Assembly: GCA_902628195.1 (NCBI GenBank)
Contig: CACOLY010000003.1
Span: 1-64,000, forward strand
From: an uncultured Pelagibacteraceae bacterium
GTDB taxonomy: Bacteria; Pseudomonadota; Alphaproteobacteria; Pelagibacterales; Pelagibacteraceae
DNA length: 64,000 nucleotides
Direction of reading: 5' to 3'
Part shown: positions 35,267-44,298 of the stretch, piece after piece
Layout: every line of letters starts with the position of its first letter
How positions within the stretch are numbered: position 1 is the first letter of the stretch
Notes under the pieces: generated by a model
Database searches by the model: none
The model's input: the letters and a program-made list of their open reading frames with translations, nothing else
Told to the model about the DNA's origin: nothing
Position numbers and translations under genes: made by a program

Positions 35267-37741
35267 TTAGTTTAATTGTAAATCCTTTAAAATTTTAAAA
35301 GGACTTTCTTTTGTATTTTTTTTGTTAAAAGTTTTTCTATTTATTTTTTTTGGAATATATTTGAAATAAACTTCATTTTTTTCTTCTTTAATTCTATAAT
35401 TCATGTTTTTTAATAGATTTATAAAACTCTCCTTGTTACATCCTAAAAGATTTAACATTTCTGGTATCATTTTTATTTCATTTTTTTCTTTAATATCAGA
35501 ATTAATAATTTGAACAAATAATCTTTCAAGAATATCTATTCTAATATAATAATTATTAAATCTTTCAAAACCACAAAGTAGCATGAATTTTTGATTGAGG
35601 TTTTTATCATCCAAAAAATTTAGACCAAATTTTGGAGGGATTAATTTAAAGTATTTTTGGTGAAAATTTTTCCATAATAATGTTCTCAGTGATACTGCTT
35701 CTGGTTTAATAAGTTTAAATAAAAAAATATGATATCTGCCAAATTTAACCCCAAGATCTCTTAAAATTTTCCTGTCATTTTGCTTTAGATCTTTTACATA
35801 TTCTTGTACATTTTCTCTTTTGAGAACCCCATTACTCTCATATAGTTGATAAGCCAAAGCTTTAATTGAGGAATTCTTATCTTTTAAGTTTTTTAAATCT
35901 ATAAGACTTTTTAGAGTAGTCTTAATTTTATTTTTTAACCACATTTCTAAATAAATCATTAATTTTTTTTTTGGATTTTGTTCTAAAATTTCGTCCACAA
36001 TTAATTCTAAGTCTGGATTCAAATAATCTCTTCCAGATATTAGTTTTGCTATTGGAGAATTATTCCAGTAAATTTTAAAATCATTGTGTAATTCAATTAA
36101 TCCTGTTTCCATTATCATTTGAATTCTTTTTTCAAATTCTGGACCAATAGTTTGTCTAGCGGCTTTTTTTAAGGATTTTATATCTGTTTCTAAAGCATTT
36201 TTTTTTAAATCTAGTTCTAATTTAAGTCCATTAATTTTACCTATAAACTGATCATCAATCATTACCTTGTTACCTAAAATTTTCACATCAAATTCCATAT
36301 CTTGTTTTAAACCTCTTGCAAGTATGCTTGCTCGTTTATCAATAAAAGTTTTTGTAAGTTCTTCATGAAGTCTATCTGAAAGTTTATCTTCTAATAATTT
36401 AGTTTTTTCAATCCAATAATCTTGGTTTTCTACCCAATTATTTTTATTAGAAACATAAGACCAAGTTCTCACATTTGCAATTCTATTTGATAAAGAATCT
36501 ACATTTCCCTCCAATTTATTAAGTTTTAGTAGTTGAAGACGCATATAATTTTCAGTTATTTTTCCTTTTTTTTCATTCAAAAATTTAAAAACATTAGCTA
36601 TTACCTCAAAATGATTACCGTAAGCTTTTTTTACAAAATCTGGTATTTGACAACATTCCCAAAGAAGTCTTAATTTTTCTTCATTCAATTTCATATTTTC
36701 AATATTTTTGTCTCTTAAAAAAAATTTGAGAGCCTTTTCATCCTCACATTCATGTATTTTTCTTAACCACCCTTTATTTGGTTTTTCATCTAATGACTTA
36801 ATAAGATTTAATGGATTTTTAAAATCTAGGTTTGAGTTTCTCCAAAATAAATATTGTATTTCCTCAAATCTATGATTTTCAAGTAAATCAACTTCTTCGG
36901 CATTAATTTCTTTGCATTGACCGGTAATTCCAAAATATCCATCATTTAAGTATCTACCCGCTCTACCTGCAATTTGGCCTATTTCTGATAAGTTAAGTTT
37001 TCTTAGCTTTCGTCCATCAAATTTTTTTAAATTTGAAAAATATACATGATTAAGATCCATGTTTATTCCCATTCCTATTGCATCCGTAGCAACTAAAAAA
37101 TCAACATCACCTGATTGATATAATTCAACCTGAGCATTTCTAGTTTTTGGACTCAATGATCCCATGACTATTGCTGCCCCACCTTTCTGTCTTCGAATTA
37201 ATTCTGCTATTGCATAAACTTCTTCTGCTGAAAATGCTATAATTGCAGTCTTTCTATTAATACGAGAAATCTTTTTATGACCTGAGTACGAGAGTTTTGA
37301 TAACCTATTTCTATTAATAAATTCTATATCATCCTCTAATTTTGATATTATATTTTTTATTGTGTTAGAGCCCATAAACATTGTTAATTTACTGCCTCTC
37401 ATATTTATCAAACGATCTGTAAAAATATGACCACGTTCATGATCTGCACACATTTGTATTTCATCTACCCCGACAAACTCTAATTGTTTATCAATTGGCA
37501 TTGACTCAACTGTGCATAAGAAATATTTCGCATTAGTAGGAATAATTTTTTCTTCACCTGTAATTAAAGCTACTTTGTCTAACTGAATTTTTTTGATTAC
37601 CTTGTCATAAACTTCTCTAGCAAGTAATCTCAATGGAAAACCAATCATTCCAGTATCAAAAGCTAACATTGTTTCAATAGCCAAATGTGTTTTACCTGTG
37701 TTTGTAGGACCTAAAACTGCTGTGATTTTATTTTTTGTCAT
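35267..37741 (-). CDS. Suv3-like DExH RNA helicase
   Basis: An 824-residue superfamily 2 helicase close to mitochondrial SUV3, a partner of RNA degradation. Motif I is GPTNTGKTHLA (about 11-21), motif II is VDEIQMCADHERGH, motif III-like MFMGSNT, and the later motif VI is IGQIAGRAGRYLNDGYFG. The long C-terminal half is a family-specific helical region. It heads the helicase-TerB-fdxA-carD chain. With pnp elsewhere in the window, the cell has a potential helicase-PNPase pair. Confidence 0.88.
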   Translation of the reverse strand: MTKNKITAVLGPTNTGKTHLAIETMLAFDTGMIGFPLRLLAREVYDKVIKKIQLDKVALITGEEKIIPTNAKYFLCTVESMPIDKQLEFVGVDEIQMCADHERGHIFTDRLINMRGSKLTMFMGSNTIKNIISKLEDDIEFINRNRLSKLSYSGHKKISRINRKTAIIAFSAEEVYAIAELIRRQKGGAAIVMGSLSPKTRNAQVELYQSGDVDFLVATDAIGMGINMDLNHVYFSNLKKFDGRKLRKLNLSEIGQIAGRAGRYLNDGYFGITGQCKEINAEEVDLLENHRFEEIQYLFWRNSNLDFKNPLNLIKSLDEKPNKGWLRKIHECEDEKALKFFLRDKNIENMKLNEEKLRLLWECCQIPDFVKKAYGNHFEVIANVFKFLNEKKGKITENYMRLQLLKLNKLEGNVDSLSNRIANVRTWSYVSNKNNWVENQDYWIEKTKLLEDKLSDRLHEELTKTFIDKRASILARGLKQDMEFDVKILGNKVMIDDQFIGKINGLKLELDLKKNALETDIKSLKKAARQTIGPEFEKRIQMIMETGLIELHNDFKIYWNNSPIAKLISGRDYLNPDLELIVDEILEQNPKKKLMIYLEMWLKNKIKTTLKSLIDLKNLKDKNSSIKALAYQLYESNGVLKRENVQEYVKDLKQNDRKILRDLGVKFGRYHIFLFKLIKPEAVSLRTLLWKNFHQKYFKLIPPKFGLNFLDDKNLNQKFMLLCGFERFNNYYIRIDILERLFVQIINSDIKEKNEIKMIPEMLNLLGCNKESFINLLKNMNYRIKEEKNEVYFKYIPKKINRKTFNKKNTKESPFKILKDLQLN

Positions 37742-37912
37742 TTCTATCTTTGGTATATTCTTTTTTTTACCTACCAGATATAGTTATTGCTAAAGAACAA
37801 AAATAGACTAAAACATGACCGAATCAGAGGATAAAAAGTTCTCATTTGCTTTATTAATTAAATTTATTTTATCACAATATAGTTTTTACAAAACATTAAT
37901 TCTGATAAGAAA

Positions 37913-38338
37913 TTATCCACCTGGTCCTAAATTAGATGGCTTAACTTTTAGAATCTTCCAAACTCCTGACGCTGAAGTGATAATTTTATTATCACATTTC
38001 AATTCACAGAAAACAAATACTAAAGTTTTTGTTTTTTTAAGAATTTTTACATGCCCTATTATTTCATCACCTAGTTTTGATACACCTATAAATTTTAGAT
38101 CTAACGAAATAGTTACACAAGGAGCATTATCAGCTGAACGGTGCACTGCAGTTCCTGCCCCTGCATCTACCAATGCAGATAAATATCCTCCATGAGTAAT
38201 ACCCGCAGCATTTAAATGATTTTCATTTATTTTAGATTTAAATTCATATTCTGTTTCTGAAATATTTCTAAACATAACACCACCGTTATGTTTCATAAAA
38301 CCCTGTTTTAAACTTATTTGCTCAAATTTTGTAGACAT
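37913..38338 (-). CDS. PaaI-type hot-dog thioesterase
   Basis: A 141-residue acyl-CoA thioesterase-like protein. The hot-dog helix carries the family signature NAAGITHGGYLSALVDAGAGTAVH, with HGG and the acidic residue in the helix. Its substrate is unknown. Between it and the helicase start lie about 170 bases without a supported gene. A plus-strand frame that begins there is a shadow of this gene. Confidence 0.85.
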   Translation of the reverse strand: MSTKFEQISLKQGFMKHNGGVMFRNISETEYEFKSKINENHLNAAGITHGGYLSALVDAGAGTAVHRSADNAPCVTISLDLKFIGVSKLGDEIIGHVKILKKTKTLVFVFCELKCDNKIITSASGVWKILKVKPSNLGPGG

Positions 38339-38344
38339 AATTCT

Positions 38345-38443
38345 TTATAGTATAAAAGTTAAGATTAATAAAATTATGAAAATAATTATAAAAAAATATA
38401 TAACAGACATTTGAAGAGAAGCATTTAATAACCATTTTAACAT
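38345..38443 (-). CDS. Possible 32-residue membrane peptide
   Basis: ATG at 38443 to TAA at 38345 encodes MLKWLLNASLQMS and then a hydrophobic run rich in Ile, Leu and Phe to the end. It lies between tRNA-Arg and the thioesterase gene on the same strand and ends 6 bases before the thioesterase ATG. AT-rich spacer DNA can give such hydrophobic frames by chance, so support is weak. Confidence 0.25.
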   Translation of the reverse strand: MLKWLLNASLQMSVIYFFIIIFIILLILTFIL

Positions 38444-38457
38444 ATATATTACATTTA

Positions 38458-38534
38458 TGGTGCGCCTGCTAGGAGTCGAACCCAGAACCTCCTGGTCCGT
38501 AGCCAAGCGCTCTATCCAGTTGAGCTACAGGCGC
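38458..38534 (-). tRNA. tRNA-Arg (anticodon ACG)
   Basis: On the minus strand the acceptor stem GCGCCTG pairs with CAGGCGC, followed by discriminator A and an encoded CCA. The D arm is GCTC...GAGC. The anticodon stem CTTGG/CCAGG holds the loop CTACGGA, anticodon ACG, which becomes ICG after deamination and reads CGU, CGC and CGA. The T arm is CTGGG TTCGACT CCTAG. Confidence 0.95.
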
Positions 38535-38608
38535 ATTTCTAAATTTTTATTTAATTATAGTATACTAATTTTTAGTGTATTTTAATGCTAAGATAAATTT
38601 AAAATTTT

Positions 38609-39784
38609 ATGGTTGATAAATCGAAAGAAGTAGTGATCGTTAGCGCAATTAGAACACCGATAGGTACTTATAAAGGATCATTAAAAAATATACGCTCTGA
38701 TCAACTTGGATCCATAGTCATAAAAGAGGTTTTAAAAAGATCTAAAACTACCACAGAAGAAATTGATGAAATAATAATGGGACAAGTATTAACTGCAGGA
38801 GCTGGACAGAACCCAGCAAGGCAGGCTGCAATAAATGCTGGTATACCAATCTCCAAACCTGCACATATCATCAATCAAGTATGTGGATCCGGACTTAGAG
38901 CAGTTGTGTCAGGATATCAATCAATCAAATTAGGTGAGTCATTAAATGTAATTGTTGGTGGCCAAGAAAATATGTCAATTACTCCACACTCAATTTTTTA
39001 CAGAGATGAAAAAAAATTTTCTGAGGATAGATTATTGGATACAATGCTTAAAGATGGATTAATAGATGCATTTAATAATTATCATATGGGCGTTACAGCA
39101 GAAAACGTTGCAAAAAAATTTGATATATCAAGACAAACTCAAGATGAATTCGCATTAAATTCACAAAAAAAAACTGAAAAAGCAATAAACAATAATAGAT
39201 TTAGTGATGAATTAATTAAAGTAGATCTAGATGGTAATCTTTTAGATTATGATGAGCATCCAAGGTCAGATCTAAAAATGTCTGACTTAGAAAAATTAAA
39301 AACAGTTTTTAAAAAAGATGGAACAGTCACACCTGGAAATTCCTCTGGAATAAATGATGGTGCCGCTGCTTTACTCCTAACCTCTTTAAAAGAAGTAGAA
39401 GAAAAATCAATTAAGCCATTAGCAAAAATAGTGTCATGGGCATCAGTCGGAGTGGATCCTTCCTTGATGGGTTTAGGTCCCATAGATGCCGTACGCCTAG
39501 CTGCCAAGAAAGCAAAATGGAAATTAGATGAAATTGATTTGTTTGAAATTAATGAGGCTTTTGCTGCACAAAGTATTGCAGTAATTCAAGAGCTAGGTAT
39601 TGATCAAAATAAAGTAAATGTAAATGGAGGAGCAATTGCTTTAGGTCATCCAATTGGGGCATCGGGCGCAAGAATTCTAGTTACTTTGATACATGAAATG
39701 AAAAGACAAAAAAAAAATAAAGGTTGTGCAACACTCTGTATAGGTGGTGGAATGGGTATAGCTTTATGTGTTGAGAGAATTTAA
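38609..39784 (+). CDS. Acetyl-CoA acetyltransferase (thiolase)
   Basis: Condenses two acetyl-CoA or cleaves acetoacetyl-CoA. The 391-residue thiolase has the nucleophile Cys in INQVCGSGLRAV, the ALGHPIGASGARI His loop and the C-terminal base in CIGGGMGIAL. The sequence is of the biosynthetic acetoacetyl-CoA thiolase group. The stop shares four bases (TTAA) with a small convergent frame. Role in ketone-body, polyester or amino-acid breakdown is not decided by context. Confidence 0.93.
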   Translation: MVDKSKEVVIVSAIRTPIGTYKGSLKNIRSDQLGSIVIKEVLKRSKTTTEEIDEIIMGQVLTAGAGQNPARQAAINAGIPISKPAHIINQVCGSGLRAVVSGYQSIKLGESLNVIVGGQENMSITPHSIFYRDEKKFSEDRLLDTMLKDGLIDAFNNYHMGVTAENVAKKFDISRQTQDEFALNSQKKTEKAINNNRFSDELIKVDLDGNLLDYDEHPRSDLKMSDLEKLKTVFKKDGTVTPGNSSGINDGAAALLLTSLKEVEEKSIKPLAKIVSWASVGVDPSLMGLGPIDAVRLAAKKAKWKLDEIDLFEINEAFAAQSIAVIQELGIDQNKVNVNGGAIALGHPIGASGARILVTLIHEMKRQKKNKGCATLCIGGGMGIALCVERI

Positions 39785-39897
39785 GAATTGATCTTTCCGT
39801 ATTTCTCTTCTAATAAAATTTTTTGTATCCATATTTTAGCATCTATATAAGTGCTAACTTTTGGCTGGATAAGTGTTTTTAATAACTTTTTTATCAT
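39781..39897 (-). CDS. Possible 38-residue protein convergent with the thiolase
   Basis: The frame from ATG at 39897 to TAA at 39781 encodes MIKKLLKTLIQPKVSTYID, then AKIWIQKILLEEKYGKINS. The composition is balanced and amphipathic and does not look like random AT-rich DNA. It ends by sharing TTAA with the thiolase stop, the same device used by four other convergent pairs in the window. I do not recognise it, and it may be spurious. Confidence 0.42.
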   Translation of the reverse strand: MIKKLLKTLIQPKVSTYIDAKIWIQKILLEEKYGKINS

Positions 39898-39992
39898 TTT
39901 TGTAGCATATAACTAAAGAGTGTCAAAAAATTGAGCAGAATGTGTTAAGATTTGCATTTAACAACTTTTTTATAGTGTATAAAACATAAAAA

Positions 39993-42900
39993 ATGACTGA
40001 AAAATTATTAGTTCCAGACATTGGTGATTTTGAAAATGTTGAGGTAATTGAATTACTGGTTAAAGAGGGTCAAGAAATTAAAAAGAATGATCCTGTAATT
40101 ACTATAGAAAGTGATAAATCTAGTGTTGAAATACCATCAATTTTTTCCGGAAAAATTGTGTCTATAGCTGTGAAAGTTGGAGATAAAGTTTCTAAAGATG
40201 ATTTAATTTTAAATATATCAAGTGTTGAAAAAAAATCTTCTTCTTCACAGGATATTCCAAAAAATACTGAAAATTTAATTGAGGAAGCAGAAAGCTCATT
40301 AAAAAAAAATCAAGAACAAAAAAAAACGTTTCAAAAAATTGTTGAGGAAAAATCTGAAATAATACAGATTGCAAATGAAGGAGATATTGATCCATTAGAG
40401 ACAAGCGAGTGGTTAGAATCTCTTTCGGATGTAATAGAAAAAGATGGAAACCAGAGAGCTCACTATTTGATTAAGGAATTAATTAATAAAGCTTACATGG
40501 AAGGGGCTAATATTCCATATACACAAAATACCCCTTATATAAATACGATCCCTGCAAGTGATGAAAAAAAATCAAATGGTGATCAAAATATAGAGAGAAG
40601 AATAAGATCTTTAATAAGATGGAATGCTGCTGCGATGGTAGTGCGAGCAAATAAAAAATTTCCTGAACTCGGAGGCCATATAGGAACTTTTGCATCTGCT
40701 GCTACTTTATATGATGTTGGAATGAATCATTTCTGGAGAGCCAAAAATAATAAATTTGGGGGAGATTTAGTTTATTTTCAAGGCCACAGCGCTCCTGGTA
40801 TGTATGCTAGAGCATTTCTTGAGGGAAGATTGAATGAAAAACAGTTAGATAGTTTTAGACAAGAGGTTAATCCAGGTGGTTTATCCTCTTATCCTCATCC
40901 ATGGTTGATGCCAAACTTTTGGCAATTTCCAACTGTTTCAATGGGGTTAGGACCAATGCTTGCTATTTATCAAGCTAGATATATGAAATATTTGATCAAT
41001 AGAGGTCTAATTAAAGATGAAGGTAGAAAGGTCTGGGCATTTCTAGGTGATGGAGAAATGGATGAGCCAGAGTCTCTTGGAGCAATAGGTTTAGCTGCAA
41101 GGGAGAAACTAGATAATTTAATATTTGTGATTAATTGTAATCTACAAAGATTGGATGGACCTGTAAGAGGTAATGGGAAAATTATACAAGAATTAGAGGG
41201 AATTTTTAGGGGCGCAGGTTGGAATGTTATTAAAGTTATATGGGGCTCTTACTGGGATCAATTATTAGCAAATGATAAAACTGGTTATTTAGTAAAAACA
41301 ATGAATGAAACAGTTGATGGTGAATACCAAGCTATGAAAGCAAGAGATGGAGCTTATGTTAGAGAAAAATTTTTTGGAAAATATCAAGAAACTAAAGATT
41401 TGGTCTCTAGTCTTTCCGACAAAGATATCTGGAGATTAAACAGAGGTGGTCATGATCCTCATAAAGTCTTTGCCGCTTATGATAAAGCATCTAAAAATAT
41501 TGGAAGCCCAACAGTCGTAATTGCTAAGACTATCAAAGGTTATGGTATGGGCAAAAGTGGAGAAAGTGTAAATACAACACACCAAACTAAGAAATTAGAT
41601 GTTGATGACTTAATGTATTATAGAGATAGATTTGATGTTCCGTTGACAGATCAACAGGTAAAAAATATTGAATATTATAAACCTGATCAAAATTCTCCAG
41701 AGATTAAGTATATTAAAGAAAGAAGACTTCAATTAGGTGGATTTATTCCAGAAAGAACTTCCTATGCAAAACCAATTAAAGTTCCTCCTAGGGATATTTT
41801 CGATAATATGAAAGTTTCAACTGGTAAAAAAGAAATGTCTACTACAATGGCATTAGTTAGAATGTTAACAAATCTTCTAAGAGATAAAAATGTTGCACCT
41901 CGATTGGTTCCTATTATTCCTGATGAAGCTAGAACATTTGGTATGGAGGGTTTTTTTCAAAAAGTTGGGATATATGCTCACGAGGGACAAAAATATGAAC
42001 CTGAAGACTCTGCTCAATTGAGCTCTTATAGAGAGGAAAAAAGTGGACAAGTTTTAGAGGAAGGAATTACAGAAGCAGGTGCAATGTCATCTTGGATTGC
42101 AGCAGGAACTTCCTATACAAACCATGATATTGAGATGATACCTATTTATCTTTTTTACTCAATGTTTGGATTTCAAAGAATAGGGGATCTTGCATGGGCA
42201 GGGGCAGATAGTCAGTCTAGAGGATTTTTAATTGGAGCTACAGCTGGAAGAACAACTTTAGCAGGAGAAGGTTTGCAACATCAAGATGGTCATAGTCATC
42301 TTATGGCTTCAACAATTCCTAATTGTATATCATATGATCCAACATTTCATTATGAATTAGCAGTTATTTTTAGAGATGGATTAAGAAGGATGCATGAAAA
42401 AAAAGAGAATATTTTCTATTATATTACAACCATGAATGAAAATTATCCTCATCCTGCAATGCCTAAAGATAAATCTTGTGAAGAAGGAATTTTAAAAGGA
42501 ATGTATAAAATTAAAGAATTTAATAAATATAAAAAAACTAAAATTCAATTTTTGGGATCCGGCACAATCTTGAGAGAAATGATTGCAGGTGCTGAAATAT
42601 TACAAAAAGAATATCAAATAGACAGTGAAATATGGAGTGTAACAAGTTTTAATGAGTTAAGAAGAGAAGGTTTAGAGGTAGAAAGATATAATCTCTTAAA
42701 TCCAGATAAGGAACCAAAGAAGTCTTATGTTGAAAAATGTTTGGGTAAATCGGAAGGACCTATTTTAGCAGCATCCGATTACATGAGAATGAATTCAGAT
42801 CAAATTAGGCCCTACGTTAATAAAAGTTTTTATTCTCTAGGAACAGATGGCTTTGGACGAAGTGATACTAGAAAAAATTTAAGAAATTTTTTTGAAGTTG

Positions 42901-43031
42901 ATAAGGAGCATGTTATTACTTATGGATTAAGTGTATTAGCTAAAGAACAGCTTATAGCATCTAAGTATGCTCAAGAGGCAATCAAAAAATACAAAATAGA
43001 TATTAATAAACCTATGCCAACAAAATTATAA
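39993..43031 (+). CDS. aceE: Pyruvate dehydrogenase E1 (homodimeric) with N-terminal lipoyl domain
   Basis: Thiamin-diphosphate enzyme that decarboxylates pyruvate and acylates the lipoyl arm of the complex. The E1 body starts near residue 145 and matches AceE throughout: GGHIGTFASAATLYDVG, the ThDP site region FLGDGEMDEPESLGA, and GEGLQHQDGHSHL. Residues 1-76 form a complete lipoyl domain with the modification site ESDKSSVEIPS, Lys at 42. A 65-residue charged linker joins it to E1, giving 1012 residues against about 890 usually. It overlaps aceF by 1 base. No lpd follows. Confidence 0.95.
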   Translation: MTEKLLVPDIGDFENVEVIELLVKEGQEIKKNDPVITIESDKSSVEIPSIFSGKIVSIAVKVGDKVSKDDLILNISSVEKKSSSSQDIPKNTENLIEEAESSLKKNQEQKKTFQKIVEEKSEIIQIANEGDIDPLETSEWLESLSDVIEKDGNQRAHYLIKELINKAYMEGANIPYTQNTPYINTIPASDEKKSNGDQNIERRIRSLIRWNAAAMVVRANKKFPELGGHIGTFASAATLYDVGMNHFWRAKNNKFGGDLVYFQGHSAPGMYARAFLEGRLNEKQLDSFRQEVNPGGLSSYPHPWLMPNFWQFPTVSMGLGPMLAIYQARYMKYLINRGLIKDEGRKVWAFLGDGEMDEPESLGAIGLAAREKLDNLIFVINCNLQRLDGPVRGNGKIIQELEGIFRGAGWNVIKVIWGSYWDQLLANDKTGYLVKTMNETVDGEYQAMKARDGAYVREKFFGKYQETKDLVSSLSDKDIWRLNRGGHDPHKVFAAYDKASKNIGSPTVVIAKTIKGYGMGKSGESVNTTHQTKKLDVDDLMYYRDRFDVPLTDQQVKNIEYYKPDQNSPEIKYIKERRLQLGGFIPERTSYAKPIKVPPRDIFDNMKVSTGKKEMSTTMALVRMLTNLLRDKNVAPRLVPIIPDEARTFGMEGFFQKVGIYAHEGQKYEPEDSAQLSSYREEKSGQVLEEGITEAGAMSSWIAAGTSYTNHDIEMIPIYLFYSMFGFQRIGDLAWAGADSQSRGFLIGATAGRTTLAGEGLQHQDGHSHLMASTIPNCISYDPTFHYELAVIFRDGLRRMHEKKENIFYYITTMNENYPHPAMPKDKSCEEGILKGMYKIKEFNKYKKTKIQFLGSGTILREMIAGAEILQKEYQIDSEIWSVTSFNELRREGLEVERYNLLNPDKEPKKSYVEKCLGKSEGPILAASDYMRMNSDQIRPYVNKSFYSLGTDGFGRSDTRKNLRNFFEVDKEHVITYGLSVLAKEQLIASKYAQEAIKKYKIDINKPMPTKL

Positions 43032-44290
43032 TGTCAGAAATTGAAATAAAAGTACCCAATATCGGAGATTTCAAGGATGTAGAAGTGATTGAGGTTTTAG
43101 TTTCTGAGGGTCAATCTTTAAAAAAAAATGATCCTTTAATAACAATAGAGAGTGATAAATCAAGCGTAGAAATTCCTTCAAATTTTGATGGTAAAATTAA
43201 AACTTTAAAAACAAAGGTGGGAGATAAAGTTTCAGAGGGTGACTTAATCTTAATTTTAGAAAATATTGATGAAGCAGATGAAAAAGTTGAAAAAAAACCA
43301 GCAATTGAAAAAGAGATTAAAAAAAATCAAGAAATAAAACCAGAGACTCAAAAAATATTAACTGATCAAAATAAAGTTTTAAATATATCATCCGCAAGTC
43401 CAAAGGTTCGAAAATTCGCAAGAGAACTTGGGGTAGATATTAATCAAGTTGTAGGCAGTGAACGCAAAGGTAGAGTTATTGAAAGTGATGTAAAATTATT
43501 TGTAGCTTCAAAATCTAATAATTTAGTTAATAATGAGAACAAAAGAAATGAAAAGATAAAACAAGAATATTCTCATTCAGAATTTGGAGAAGTAGATATA
43601 AAAGATATACCAAGAGTTAAAAAATTATCATCAAAATACTTGATGAATTCTTGGACAAATATTCCTCATGTAACCAATCATGATGAAGCAGATATCACAG
43701 AGCTAGAGGAATTTAGATCATCACTGACTGATATATATACTGGAGAAAAAAAAAAAATTACACCTTTAGCTTTTATCGTCAAAGCTTTGACTGCTTCATT
43801 GAAAAAATTTCCTAATTTTAATAGCTCTATCGATGATATTGATATTGGAAAAATGACTATTAAAAAATATTATCATATTGGAATAGCTGTAGATACTCCG
43901 CACGGTTTAATGGTTCCCAAACTAAGAAATGCAGACAATAAAAATATTAATCTTATAAGTTCTGAACTTAAAAATCTTAGCGATCAATGTAGAAATCTTA
44001 AAATTAATAAAAAAGAATTATTTGGTGGATCTATGACAATAACAAGTTTAGGTGGAATTGGAGGATCTTTTTTTACACCTATTATAAATTTTCCTGAGGT
44101 TGCGATATTAGGAATTGGAAGATCTGAAAAAAAACAAGTTTTCTTAGATGGAAAATTCGTTACAAGAACTATGTTGCCTTTATCATTGTCTTACGATCAT
44201 AGAATTATTGATGGAGCAGAAGCCGCTCGTTTTAACAACGAGTTGAAAGAAAATTTAGGAAAAAACTTTGCTTACAAATTAGCAGTCTAA
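43031..44290 (+). CDS. aceF: Pyruvate dehydrogenase E2, dihydrolipoyl acetyltransferase
   Basis: Forms the core of the complex and transfers acetyl groups to CoA. The 419 residues contain one lipoyl domain (1-78, Lys at 43 in ESDKSSVEIPS), a peripheral-subunit-binding domain (about 116-155, SPKVRKFARELGVDI) and the catalytic domain (about 185-419, with SYDHRIIDGAEAARF). With only one lipoyl domain it is shorter than the E. coli form with three. Its start overlaps aceE by 1 base, so the two are coupled. Confidence 0.95.
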   Translation: MSEIEIKVPNIGDFKDVEVIEVLVSEGQSLKKNDPLITIESDKSSVEIPSNFDGKIKTLKTKVGDKVSEGDLILILENIDEADEKVEKKPAIEKEIKKNQEIKPETQKILTDQNKVLNISSASPKVRKFARELGVDINQVVGSERKGRVIESDVKLFVASKSNNLVNNENKRNEKIKQEYSHSEFGEVDIKDIPRVKKLSSKYLMNSWTNIPHVTNHDEADITELEEFRSSLTDIYTGEKKKITPLAFIVKALTASLKKFPNFNSSIDDIDIGKMTIKKYYHIGIAVDTPHGLMVPKLRNADNKNINLISSELKNLSDQCRNLKINKKELFGGSMTITSLGGIGGSFFTPIINFPEVAILGIGRSEKKQVFLDGKFVTRTMLPLSLSYDHRIIDGAEAARFNNELKENLGKNFAYKLAV

Positions 44291-44298
44291 AAAAAATT

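Noticed and set aside
37815-38195. Plus-strand 126-codon frame over the thioesterase
   Set aside because: It is the antisense shadow of a clear hot-dog thioesterase and shows no family pattern of its own.
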